From Kibdelosporangium banguiense (GTDB lineage: Bacteria; Actinomycetota; Actinomycetes; Mycobacteriales; Pseudonocardiaceae): DNA of 64,000 nt. The position numbers and the translations under genes are program-made. This document shows, one piece after another, positions 6,904 to 15,062 of this stretch (position 1 is the first letter of the stretch; every line of letters starts with the position of its first letter). The notes under the pieces are model-generated. The model did not search any database. It saw only the letters and a list, made by a program, of their open reading frames with translations, and was not told the DNA's origin. The stretch lies in contig NZ_JAGINW010000001.1 in the NCBI RefSeq assembly GCF_017876405.1, positions 11,855,203 through 11,919,202 on the forward strand, given 5' to 3'.

Positions 6904-7866
6904 TCACTCTCCCTGCAGTTCGTCCCAGACCTCGCGGTCCCGCTCGGCGGTCCAGATGCGGGGCCAGTCGATGCCGTCGAGTTCGTCCCACACGCGGGAC
7001 ACGTCGAACGGCAGGCAGTGCTCGAAGATGGGCCAGGCTCCGAACTGCGGCGCCAGAGCCTTGTGGGTGGCTTCGAAGGCTTCCCTCAACGTTCCACTCC
7101 GTGCGTGCACGGCGCCGACCTCGTCCAGCATGGTGTTCAGGAACGACCGGGTCTGTTCGATCGCCTGGTTCACGGCTGTCCGGCCGCAGGTGACGCCGCC
7201 GCGGCCACCGATGAGCGTCTCGGCCCCGAAGGCCTTGACCCGGTCGAGCGTGGTTGTGGACCACTCGCGGTGGAAGGCGTCACCGGTGTAGAGCGCCGCC
7301 TGTGCCTCGACGAGATCCCCGGCGAACATGATCCTCTGCTGCGGCAGCCAGGCGACGATGTCGCCCGCGGTGTGGCCGCGGCCGCAGTGCTGCAGCGTGA
7401 GCTCGCCGCGGTCGCCGCCCAGATCGATGCTCACGCGGTCGGAGAAGACGACGTCCGGCCACGTGAGGCCGGGAATCGTCTCCGGCTGCTTGAACAGCCG
7501 GGGCATGCGGCCGAACTCGCTGGCCCAGTCCTGCTCCCCTCGTTCGGCGATCAGCCGGCGGGTGTTGTCGTGCGCGATGATCACCTCGGCGTCGAACGCG
7601 GCGGCACCGAGCACGCGCACCGCGTGGTAGTGCGACAGCACGAGGTACTTGACGGGCTTGTCGGTGTGTTGGCGCAGCAGGGACAGCCAGTCGTGCGCCG
7701 CGGCGGGCGTGGCGCGTGCCTCGAAGGCGACCAGGAAGTCCTCGCCCTCGACGGCACCGACGTTGGGGTCGCCCTCCGCGGTCAAGGCGTACACGCCGTC
7801 GGCGAGCACTTCGAGCGTCGCGGTCTTCTCCGTCAAGTCGGCTGATGAAGCAAATGCCTTGACCAT
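6904..7866 (-). CDS. Metallo-beta-lactamase-fold hydrolase with non-canonical metal site
   Basis: A 320-residue MBL-fold protein. The canonical HxHxDH zinc motif appears as SHYHAVRVLGA (about residue 77 on), so the Asp and third His are replaced by Val and Arg. Later elements remain: GRGHTAGD and FAGDLVEA. The usual final His motif reads GGRGG. The HYHAVRVLG form looks like a conserved subfamily and not random decay, because the rest of the protein is intact. The start (ATG 7866) shares its A with the TGA stop of the aminotransferase gene (TGATG), so translation is coupled. It is the last gene of the RidA-ThDP-aminotransferase-MBL operon. A hydrolytic step on the operon's product is inferred, and a one-metal or no-metal site is possible. 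Confidence 0.8.
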   Translation of the reverse strand: MVKAFASSADLTEKTATLEVLADGVYALTAEGDPNVGAVEGEDFLVAFEARATPAAAHDWLSLLRQHTDKPVKYLVLSHYHAVRVLGAAAFDAEVIIAHDNTRRLIAERGEQDWASEFGRMPRLFKQPETIPGLTWPDVVFSDRVSIDLGGDRGELTLQHCGRGHTAGDIVAWLPQQRIMFAGDLVEAQAALYTGDAFHREWSTTTLDRVKAFGAETLIGGRGGVTCGRTAVNQAIEQTRSFLNTMLDEVGAVHARSGTLREAFEATHKALAPQFGAWPIFEHCLPFDVSRVWDELDGIDWPRIWTAERDREVWDELQGE

Positions 7867-8999
7867 CAACTACTCCTGCCTGGTGATGAATGCGTTGACA
7901 GCGAATGCGCCGGAGCACCCGCGAACTGGCGCGCGACAGTGATCAGGAGGTCGTTCGCTTCTGCCTCACCGATCGTGACCCGCACGCCCTCGTCTCCGAA
8001 CTGGCGCACGGTCAGCCCGCACTTCTTCGCGAGTGCGGAGAACGCGTTGCTGCGCTCGGCGGTGCTCAGCCACACGAAGTTGCCCTGCGCATCGGGTACC
8101 TCCCAGCCGCAGTCTCTGAGGCCGGCGAGCACGCGGGCGCGTTCCGCGACGATGGCATCCACCCGCTGCTGCAGTTCCTCGCGGGCTGCAAGGCTCGCGA
8201 GGGCGGCCTGTTCGGCGAGCGAGTTCACGCCGAACGATGTCGCGGTGGTGCGCAACGCGGAGGCGACAGCCTCGTGAGCCACGGCATAACCGACGCGCAG
8301 CCCCGCCAACCCGTATGCCTTGGAGAATGTCCGAAGCAGCGCGACGTTGGGACGGTCGCGGTAGAGCCTCAGCCCGTTCGCGGCGTCCGGATCGGTGACG
8401 AACTCGGCATAGGCCTCATCGATGACCACCAGCACGTTCCTGGGCACGCGATCCAGGAACTCGCTCAGCTCGTCGTGCTTGATCGCCGGTCCGGTCGGAT
8501 TGTTCGGCGTGCACAGCAGAATCACCCTGGTTCGGTCGGTGACCGCCCCGGCCATCGCATCGAGCCGGTGCCGGGCCTGGCCGTCGAGACCGATCTGCAC
8601 CGAGCAGGCCCCGGCGATACCGGCGACGACCGGATACGCCTCGAACGACCGCCAGGCGTACAGGACCTCGTCGCCGGGATCGCACGTGGCCTGAATGATC
8701 TGGCCGAGTACGCCGACCGAGCCGGTGCCGGTCGCGATGTGCTCGATCGGCACGCCGAGGGTTCCGGCCAACGCCGTGCGCAAGCGCGTGACGTTGGCGT
8801 CTGGGTATCGGTTGATGGACGCGGCTGCCGTTCGCACGGCCTGCAGCACTGAGGGCAGGGGCGGGTAGGCGTTCTCGTTGGAGGAGACCTTGTAGCCGAT
8901 GCGGCCATCGACGATCGGCGCCGGCCGACCGGCCTGGTACGAGGGGACGCCGGCCAGCGCGGGCCGCAGTCGCACCTGTGCTTCCTCCGCTCGGCTCAT
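7866..8999 (-). CDS. HisC-like class I/II aminotransferase
   Basis: A 377-residue fold-type I PLP aminotransferase of the histidinol-phosphate aminotransferase-like branch. It has SSNENAYPPLPSV near the N-terminus, CTPNNPTG (about 163-170), VVIDEAYAEF (about 191-200) and TFSKAYGLAGLRVGYA with the PLP lysine at about 227. No other his gene is nearby, so histidine biosynthesis is unlikely; aromatic or other amino donors are common for this branch. The start ATG 8999 overlaps the stop of the ThDP enzyme (ATGA, 8996-8999), and the stop overlaps the MBL start. This tight coupling suggests the three products act together. The aminotransferase probably makes the 2-oxo acid used by the ThDP enzyme (inference). 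Confidence 0.88.
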   Translation of the reverse strand: MSRAEEAQVRLRPALAGVPSYQAGRPAPIVDGRIGYKVSSNENAYPPLPSVLQAVRTAAASINRYPDANVTRLRTALAGTLGVPIEHIATGTGSVGVLGQIIQATCDPGDEVLYAWRSFEAYPVVAGIAGACSVQIGLDGQARHRLDAMAGAVTDRTRVILLCTPNNPTGPAIKHDELSEFLDRVPRNVLVVIDEAYAEFVTDPDAANGLRLYRDRPNVALLRTFSKAYGLAGLRVGYAVAHEAVASALRTTATSFGVNSLAEQAALASLAAREELQQRVDAIVAERARVLAGLRDCGWEVPDAQGNFVWLSTAERSNAFSALAKKCGLTVRQFGDEGVRVTIGEAEANDLLITVARQFAGAPAHSLSTHSSPGRSS

Positions 9000-10663
9000 C
9001 GCATCCCTCCGACTGGTTCGCGATGGGTCCCGAGAGCGGAAGCCAGCCACGGCGCGACGACAGCTCGGGAGATCCGGCAATCCAGCAGCATCGGTCCGGC
9101 CCTGTGCGCCAGCCACGGCCGGATCGCCGCCAGGTCCGCTGGAGTTCGTACGGTGCCGGCGTGCCCGCCCATCGCCCGGAAGATCCCGGCGAAGTCCTGT
9201 TCAGGAAGCAGTGCGAGGTCCGAGTCGGGCCGCCCGGCGAAGTGGTGCATCTCCGCGCCGTAGGCGAGGTCGTTGAACACCACCACCAGCGCGGGGATTC
9301 GCTCGGCGAGGAGCGTGTCCAGTTCGCCGAGGCTCATCAGCAGTCCGCCGTCACCGACCATGCCGACCGGCAGGCGATCGGGGCGAGCGGTGGCGACGCC
9401 GACCAGGCTTCCGATCCCCATCCCGATCGTCTGGAACCCGTGCGGGTAGAGAAGGCTCGCCGGATCGATGACACTCATGTGCATGACCGGCCAGCCGGAG
9501 AAATGCCCGCCGTCCACCGTCACGCAGCGTTCCCTGGGCAGAATCTGGTCCAGCGCCACCACGAGAGCACGCGGGTCCATCAATCCGTCGTCAGCGACTG
9601 GCGGAAACGTCCGGTCCGGACCTGCGGCGAGAGCCTCGGCTGTGGCCCGGAACCTGCTCCTGTTCGGTCCGCACGCGCCGATGAGGTTGTCGCGCAAGGT
9701 ATTGGCGAACGCCTGGGCGTCGGCGACGATGGCCAGGTCCGCTGGGCGGTGAGCTCCGATGGCGTCGGCACGGTCGTCGACGTGCAGGACGTTCGCGTCG
9801 TGGAACAGGCTGCGGTGCCTGGTGGTCCAGGAGTTGAGGCTCGCGCCCACCACGAGCACCACGTCGGCTGTGGAGAGGAGGTCCGCGGTGTCGGCGTCGC
9901 CGAATCCACCGCAGACGCCTGCCGACAGCGGATGGCCGGAGAACAGCCCGTTCGCCATGGCGGTGGTCGCGAGGACGGCGCCGAGATGCTGGGCGATCTC
10001 GGCCAGGGCCGGTCCGGCGCCGGCGAGGTGAGCTCCGCGGCCGGCGAGCACGCATGGCCGGTTTGCCTTCAACAGCAATGACGCCGCCGCTTCGACGTCG
10101 GCGGGCACGGGTGGCGCGGGCGACGACACCGCTGGTGCGACCGCTGGCACCGGCTTGGCCGCACTGTCGGGGTCGGTGTTGGCTTCGGGAGGAAAGCCGA
10201 CGATGATCGGGCGGCGCTCTGCGATCGCACGTGCGGTCACCCGGCGAACGAACTCGTCCAGGTCGTCTGGTCGCACCCACCGCTCGTGTCCAGCGCTGGT
10301 GGCTGTGGCGAACGTGCGTTGATCAATTGATTGGTTGGACGAACGATCGCCCAAAGGGGTATCGGCGGCGAGCACAAGCATCGGGGTGGATGACTTGGCC
10401 GCTTCCACAATCGCGGTCATGGCGTGCGTCAGCCCTGGGCCCTGAGTGACGGTGACCAGTCCCACGGTTTGCGTCGTCCGCGCATACGAGTCCGCTGCCG
10501 CCGCGGCGTTCATCTCGTGCCGCAGCCCGACATAGCGGCCACCGTGCTCCCGGAAGACTCCGGCGAGCGCGAAGTTTCCTCCGCCCACCAGTCCGAACAA
10601 CGTCTGGGCTCCTGTGGCGTGCAGCGCCGCCGCCAGGTTCTGCTGCAGTGCCGTCACCGGCAT
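8996..10663 (-). CDS. Thiamine-diphosphate-dependent enzyme (acetolactate synthase-like / 2-oxo acid decarboxylase)
   Basis: A 555-residue three-domain ThDP enzyme. The N-terminal PYR domain holds the catalytic glutamate at about 50 in GLRHEMNAAAAADSYAR. The middle domain is about 185-330. The C-terminal PP domain has VGMVGDGGLLMSLGELDTLL then VVVFNDLAYG, the GDG-to-Asn ThDP/Mg motif. It resembles the acetolactate synthase/benzoylformate decarboxylase group, but no regulatory small subunit is adjacent. The immediate downstream partner is an aminotransferase translated from an overlapping start, so decarboxylation of a transamination-derived 2-oxo acid is the best guess. The start ATG 10663 follows AAAGGAG. 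The family is certain; the substrate is unknown. Confidence 0.88.
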   Translation of the reverse strand: MPVTALQQNLAAALHATGAQTLFGLVGGGNFALAGVFREHGGRYVGLRHEMNAAAAADSYARTTQTVGLVTVTQGPGLTHAMTAIVEAAKSSTPMLVLAADTPLGDRSSNQSIDQRTFATATSAGHERWVRPDDLDEFVRRVTARAIAERRPIIVGFPPEANTDPDSAAKPVPAVAPAVSSPAPPVPADVEAAASLLLKANRPCVLAGRGAHLAGAGPALAEIAQHLGAVLATTAMANGLFSGHPLSAGVCGGFGDADTADLLSTADVVLVVGASLNSWTTRHRSLFHDANVLHVDDRADAIGAHRPADLAIVADAQAFANTLRDNLIGACGPNRSRFRATAEALAAGPDRTFPPVADDGLMDPRALVVALDQILPRERCVTVDGGHFSGWPVMHMSVIDPASLLYPHGFQTIGMGIGSLVGVATARPDRLPVGMVGDGGLLMSLGELDTLLAERIPALVVVFNDLAYGAEMHHFAGRPDSDLALLPEQDFAGIFRAMGGHAGTVRTPADLAAIRPWLAHRAGPMLLDCRISRAVVAPWLASALGTHREPVGGMR

Positions 10664-10709
10664 TCTCCTTTGAAACGGGTGTCGGCCTCCGGCCGCGTCC
10701 AGGGGTAGT

Positions 10710-11108
10710 TCAGGCGTCCAGCACTGCTACCGCGGAGATCTCGACCAGGAACTCGGGGCGGGCCAGGCCTGCCACGACGAGCAGGGTGCTGGTGGGGTTG
10801 ACCGGGCCGGTCAAGTAGCGGCCGCGCACGTCGTTGATCGGTGCCGAGAACGCGCGGGCGGTCATGTAGGTCGTGGTGGAGACCAGTGCGTCGAACCCGG
10901 CTCCGGCGGCGGCGAGCACTTCGCGGATGTTGTCGAACACCTGGACCGTCTGGGCTTCGACGTCGTTCTCGCCGATGATCGCGCCGTCGCGCAGAGCGAC
11001 CTGCCCGGAGATCCACAGCGTTGAACCGGCCTGGACGCCGATGGAGTAGTGGAACCTCTCGGCCGCGGCCCTGGGGAGCTTGTCGCTGTCGATGGTGCGC
11101 TTGGACAC
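10710..11108 (-). CDS. RidA-family (YjgF/YER057c) imine/enamine deaminase-like protein
   Basis: A 132-residue RidA-superfamily protein with the pattern GSTLWISGQVALRDG, then ENDVEAQTVQVFDNIREVLAAAGAG, and a PVNPTSTLLVV segment. RidA proteins hydrolyse reactive 2-aminoacrylate-type enamines/imines, and some subgroups are pathway enzymes such as 2-aminomuconate deaminase. The typical RidA arginine near the C-terminus (PxxxRxxV) is not obvious here: the region reads LARPEFLVEISAVAVLD, with Arg two residues before the family position. It is the first gene of the operon, 46 bp before the ThDP gene, and divergent from mocR. It probably removes an imine produced by the aminotransferase chemistry. 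Confidence 0.85.
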   Translation of the reverse strand: MSKRTIDSDKLPRAAAERFHYSIGVQAGSTLWISGQVALRDGAIIGENDVEAQTVQVFDNIREVLAAAGAGFDALVSTTTYMTARAFSAPINDVRGRYLTGPVNPTSTLLVVAGLARPEFLVEISAVAVLDA

Positions 11109-11196
11109 GTCGTACCTCTCGCTCGTCTCGGCGCCCCGGTCTGGCGCTCACAAGCCGAACGTAGACAGCAGGTGGTGCGGGTGATAGTCCAATACC

Positions 11197-12639
11197 GTGC
11201 CAGTAGAACAGACCAATGAGCCGCCGGAACTGCTCCTGCGGTTCGATGTGGGCACCCGTCCGCCAGGCATGCAGCAGCTGGTCAGGGCGTTGCGAGAGGC
11301 GATCCGTGCAGGGCGGCTGCTGCCGGGGGCCCGGCTTCCTGCCAGCCGGCTGCTCGCTCGTCAGCTCGGCTGCTCGAGGTGGGTCGTCGTGCAGGCGTAC
11401 GAGCAGCTCATCGCGGAGGGATACCTCGACGCGCGAGTCGGTTCCGGAACCCGTGTTCACCAGCTCCCCGCAGCGTCCCCTGCTGCTGAGGAGGTGGCTG
11501 TCCAGGCACGCAGCTGGCGGTTCGACTTCCGGCCGGGCATCCCAGATCTCGCGCACTTCCCGCGTGCGGCGTGGCTGCGGGCGGTGCGCGCGTCGTTCCT
11601 GGCTGCGCCTACCGCCGATCTGGACTACGGCGATCTTGAGGGGCTGCCCGCGCTGCGCTCGGGGCTGGCCGACTACCTGGGCCGGGTCCGCGGAGTTCAG
11701 GCACAGGCCGGCGACATCTCCGTCACGACCGGCTCGGTCAACGCCCTGTCGTTGGTCGCTCGTGCGCTAACCGCGCGCGGTGTGACCCGGATCGGGGTTG
11801 AGAACCCGAGCTGGATCCCGCTGCGGGAGCCGCTGGCGGGCTCCGGCATCGAGACGGTCGCGCTGGCGGTGGACGGCGACGGCCTGGTAGTCGAGGACGT
11901 CGTTCGCTCCGGCGTGGGAGCTGTGCTCGTCACGCCGGTCCACCAGTTTCCGACCGGCACCGTGCTGAGCCCGGACCGACGGCGGCAACTCCTGGAATGG
12001 GCGGCGGAGCGGGACGCGCTCGTCGTCGAGGACGACTACGACTCCGAGTACCGCTATGACCGCACGCCGCTGGGAGCGATCCAAGGTGTCGCACCAGACC
12101 ACGTCCTGTTGATCGGAACGGTCAGCAAGAGCCTCGCCCCGGCGCTGCGCCTGGGCTGGATGGTCGCGCCGCCCCGGCTGGCCGCGCACCTGAGACGAGC
12201 CCGCCAGTCGGTCGATGTCGGTGTGTCGGTGCTGACCCAGCTCGCTTTCGCCCGCTTCCTCGAGTCCGGGGCGTTCGAGCAGCACCTGCGCAGGATGCGC
12301 AAGGAGTACCACGGCCGCCGGACGTCGCTGGTTTCCGCGTTGGAGCAGCACTTCCCCGACTCGAGAGTTCACGGCATCGCGGGCGGCCTGCATCTGATGG
12401 TCGAGCTGGGAGTACCGGTATCGGGCGAGGAGATCGAACGGGCGTGTGACGCTCAGGGCATACGGCTTTATTCGTTGCACCGGTACTGCGCCGGGGAGGT
12501 TCCAGCGCAGTACTCGCAGAGCACGGTCGTCCTGGGGTTCGGCGGGATCCCGGCTCACCGGATGAACACGGCGATCGCCACGATGGCCGATCTGCTGCTC
12601 ACACCGGCGGCGGGAACTCCGCGTCGAGCGCCGCGATGA
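11197..12639 (+). CDS. MocR-family regulator (GntR winged helix fused to aminotransferase domain)
   Basis: A 480-residue MocR/PdxR-type regulator. The GntR winged helix is at residues about 10-85 (VRALREAIRAGRLLPGARLPASR, VVQAYEQLIAEGYL). The fold-type I aminotransferase domain is about 110-475, with EDDYDSEYRYDR and the PLP lysine at about 311 in TVSKSLAPALRLGW. MocR proteins sense PLP or amino compounds and control an adjacent, usually divergent, operon. Here that is the RidA-ThDP-aminotransferase-MBL operon, with 88 bp between the starts. The GTG start at 11197 lacks a clear ribosome binding site, so it may be leaderless. Its 3' end overlaps the convergent flavoprotein gene by 41 bp. Confidence 0.92.
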   Translation: MPVEQTNEPPELLLRFDVGTRPPGMQQLVRALREAIRAGRLLPGARLPASRLLARQLGCSRWVVVQAYEQLIAEGYLDARVGSGTRVHQLPAASPAAEEVAVQARSWRFDFRPGIPDLAHFPRAAWLRAVRASFLAAPTADLDYGDLEGLPALRSGLADYLGRVRGVQAQAGDISVTTGSVNALSLVARALTARGVTRIGVENPSWIPLREPLAGSGIETVALAVDGDGLVVEDVVRSGVGAVLVTPVHQFPTGTVLSPDRRRQLLEWAAERDALVVEDDYDSEYRYDRTPLGAIQGVAPDHVLLIGTVSKSLAPALRLGWMVAPPRLAAHLRRARQSVDVGVSVLTQLAFARFLESGAFEQHLRRMRKEYHGRRTSLVSALEQHFPDSRVHGIAGGLHLMVELGVPVSGEEIERACDAQGIRLYSLHRYCAGEVPAQYSQSTVVLGFGGIPAHRMNTAIATMADLLLTPAAGTPRRAPR

Positions 12640-14227
12640 GCCGGCCGGAGTCCGGCACGGTGGACGCGGCGACGTGCGCGTCCGGCCTGATCACCAGAAC
12701 GCGGCCACCACCGTCGACGCACGGCTCCGGCCACCAGGTAGCGCGCAGGTCCTCGAAGACGTCCTGCACCTGCTGGTACCGGTGGTCCACGGCCAGGCAA
12801 GGCGTCGACGAGACGACCTGGAGGGCAGTGATCGGGTACGACACCGGGTATCGGTCCAACACCGCGGTCATCGCCTGCTCCACCGCAGCGGGATCGCGAC
12901 CCGGGAAGCCCAGCAGCACGACACCTCGTCTGAGCAGCTGATCGAGCCGATCGACCTTCGGATCGGTGGTGCGCACCCTGGCATCGGGCACGGGGCGACC
13001 CACCACAGAAGCACCGGGTTCGGTCGCCTGCCCGGTGCCCAGCAGCTCCGTGGGATAGGTGGCCGGCTCGTAGAAGCGGCCGGAATCGACCCAGCGTCGC
13101 GCGAACCCGAACCGGCGGGCCAGAGCGAGCACGGCTGCCCGGCGTAGTCGTGCGGTCCGCGTCGGCGGGCACATGAACCGCGCAGTCGCCCCGGTGATCC
13201 GCTGGTTCTCGTCCGCGGCGTGCTCGCGCTCGGGCCCGTAGCGGTCGAGCAGGGCGACATCCGCGTGACCGCGGATGACCATCGCCAGCCGCCACGCCGC
13301 GTTCTCCGCGTCCGCGATTCCCGAGTTCATCCCGCGGGCGCCGTAGGGACTGGTCAAGTGCGCGGCGTCACCGACGAGCAGGCAACGGCCGCGGCGGAAC
13401 TCGCGCGCCCGCAGTTGCTTGAATTTGTAGGTGGTCAACCACAGCAGCTCGTAGTCCGCATCACCCACCACCGAACGGATCCGTTGGTCGAGACGACCGC
13501 TGCGCTGCTCGTCCTCGGCGTCGACCTCGGGGCCGACCTGCCAGTCGATGTGCCATGTCGAGCCGGGCTGCGGATGGATGAGCACGGTGCGGCCGGGGTT
13601 GTACTCCGGGTCGAAGTGAAAGTGCCGTTCATCCGGGAACGGCAGGTCGGCGCGGATGTCGACGATGAGGAAGTTCTCCTCGAAGCCGAAACCCTCGAAC
13701 GGCACACCGAGCAGCTTGCGCAGGGTGGACCGCGCGCCGTCGCAACCGACCAACCAGGAGGTGTCGAACTCCTCGACGCCCTCGCCGTCGTTCACTCGGA
13801 CCGTCACCCGGTCACTGTGGTCGGTGAGGCCGACGAGCCGGGCGAGCGGCCGCAGCGTGATCAGTGGCTCCGCGCGGACCCGCTCGAGCAACAGCTCCTC
13901 GACACGGCGCTGGGACAGGTTCACGATCCGGGGCCACAACCCTTCCTCGTGCGGCACCACGGTCGTGGCCACCTCACGGCCGCGGATAAACGTCCTGCTC
14001 GTTCGCCACGCCACCCCTTCCCTGGCGATGCGCTCACCGACGCCGGTCGGTTCACAGACCGACATGACGTGGCCGGCGATCAGGACCGCCTTGGAGCCAG
14101 GCGACACCTCGTCCGAAAGCTGCGGATCCACAATGACGCTGGGCACGCCCCAGCGTGCGAGGAGCAGCGCGGTCGTCATTCCGACCGGACCGCGCCCGAC
14201 AACGGTCACGGGGCTCTCCACGATCAC
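12599..14227 (-). CDS. FAD-dependent aromatic-type monooxygenase (class A flavoprotein hydroxylase)
   Basis: A 542-residue flavoprotein hydroxylase of the MhpA/PheA/RdmE type. The N-terminal dinucleotide fold is VTVVGRGPVGMTTALLLARWG, the central motif is WLVGCDGARSTLRKLLGVPF, and the FAD-ribityl motif is GRCLLVGDAAHLTSPYGARGMNSGIADAENAAWRLA. The C-terminal thioredoxin-like domain is about 400-540. Such enzymes hydroxylate phenolic or polyketide substrates using NAD(P)H and O2. It lies convergent to mocR and immediately beside fumarylacetoacetase and CoA-transferase relics, so a former aromatic catabolic locus is plausible. GTG 14227 is possible, but GTG 14221 has the better spacing from AAGAGG and may be the true start. 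Confidence 0.87.
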   Translation of the reverse strand: MIVESPVTVVGRGPVGMTTALLLARWGVPSVIVDPQLSDEVSPGSKAVLIAGHVMSVCEPTGVGERIAREGVAWRTSRTFIRGREVATTVVPHEEGLWPRIVNLSQRRVEELLLERVRAEPLITLRPLARLVGLTDHSDRVTVRVNDGEGVEEFDTSWLVGCDGARSTLRKLLGVPFEGFGFEENFLIVDIRADLPFPDERHFHFDPEYNPGRTVLIHPQPGSTWHIDWQVGPEVDAEDEQRSGRLDQRIRSVVGDADYELLWLTTYKFKQLRAREFRRGRCLLVGDAAHLTSPYGARGMNSGIADAENAAWRLAMVIRGHADVALLDRYGPEREHAADENQRITGATARFMCPPTRTARLRRAAVLALARRFGFARRWVDSGRFYEPATYPTELLGTGQATEPGASVVGRPVPDARVRTTDPKVDRLDQLLRRGVVLLGFPGRDPAAVEQAMTAVLDRYPVSYPITALQVVSSTPCLAVDHRYQQVQDVFEDLRATWWPEPCVDGGGRVLVIRPDAHVAASTVPDSGRLIAALDAEFPPPV

Positions 14228-14359
14228 CTCTTGACGCTCGGGGAGCCGCGCCGGCGCGACTCGCTCCCGGACGACGGTAGGAACCCGAGAGGTCTGTTAC
14301 GCAGTCCATTTGATGCGATCCTGAACAGTCCAAACGCGCCGACAGGTGATTTAGCATGA

Positions 14360-14575
14360 AACTCCGGCCTGGACAAAAACCAGCGCGGGGCATTCATCGA
14401 ACTCACCTGGGGTGGCAGCGAACCCGTCGAGGTCAACGGCGAAGAGCGCACGTTCCTGGTCGACGGCGACGAGGTTGTCATCACCGCCACGGCACCTGGT
14501 ATCGGCGGCGGGCGCATCGGCTTCGGTGAGGTCCGGGGCACCGTCATTCCCGCCCTCGGCTCCGCAGAGGACTGA
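14360..14575 (+). pseudogene. C-terminal remnant of fumarylacetoacetase
   Basis: Following an in-frame TGA at 14357, the frame reads NSGLDKNQRGAFIELTWGG, then EERTFLVDGDEVVITA, then GRIGFGEVRGTVIPA, and stops at 14573-14575. This is the last about 70 residues of fumarylacetoacetase (full length about 400), whose closing block is ELTWGG...FLEDGD...RIGFGE..G.V.PA. The rest of the gene is absent, and the sequence upstream is the promoter region of the divergent monooxygenase. The enzyme splits fumarylacetoacetate in homogentisate/tyrosine breakdown. It is followed 3 bp later by a CoA-transferase relic that would use the acetoacetate product, so the pair looks like the tail of a lost homogentisate pathway. 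Confidence 0.8.
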
Positions 14576-14578
14576 CCC

Positions 14579-14837
14579 ATGGACAAGGTGGTCACCCTCG
14601 ACGGCATCGCCGACGGCGCGAGTCTCGCCGTCGGCGGGTTCGGGCTCTGCGGGATCCCGGCCTTCTACGCCCCTGCGGGGGTACCCAGGTCGCCGACGGA
14701 GGGTTTGCCGTGGCGCTACAACGCTGACGGCTCGGTGGCAGTCGCATCGCCGCGCAGGGAAGTCCGTGAATTCCAAGGTCCGCACGTATGTCCGAGAAGA
14801 GGCCGTCGTCACCGACTTCGCACTTGTCGCCAGGTAG
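14579..14837 (+). pseudogene. Internally deleted, frameshifted 3-oxoacid CoA-transferase subunit A
   Basis: The gene starts as MDKVVTLDGIADGASLAVGG then FGLCGIP, the N-terminus of succinyl-CoA:3-ketoacid CoA-transferase subunit A. It jumps directly to AFYAPAGV, which lies about 100 residues later in a full protein, and continues as EGLPWRYNADGSVAVASP and REVREFQ. A one-base shift near 14780 is then needed to read RTYVREEAVVTDFALVAR before a stop. Thus there is one internal deletion, one frameshift and loss of the C-terminal half. Both deletion ends encode Gly-Ile-Pro, so recombination between short direct repeats is likely. The order fah-scoA matches acetoacetate use after tyrosine breakdown. 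Confidence 0.78.
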
Positions 14838-15062
14838 GAGAAGTGTGCGAGGAGGTGTTGATAGCGTCGGGCCTCACTCATCTGTGTTGATCTGGTTGTC
14901 GGCGGTAACGCCGAACAGCTCACTTTTCATCTCGGCCTGGCAAAACAAACGGCGCCACCGAGGACGAGCCGAAAGAAGCCATCACACACCTGCCCTTCTG
15001 CGCAGACTGGCCCAAGGCCATGTCCGCGACGGCCCGTCGCCAAGCAGGTCTTCCGCGGCGGA

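Noticed and set aside
8978..10081. 367-codon plus-strand frame opposite the ThDP enzyme
   Set aside because: The ThDP enzyme on the minus strand is complete and coupled to its neighbours; the plus frame shows no domain.
12674..13147. Several long plus-strand frames (also 13220-14359) opposite the flavoprotein hydroxylase
   Set aside because: The minus-strand protein carries full flavoprotein motifs over this whole stretch; opposite frames are typical of high-GC DNA.
14838..15062. Further coding remnant after the scoA relic
   Set aside because: Short frames such as ATEDEPKEAITHLPF look gene-like, but no family could be named and no start or ribosome binding site is present.
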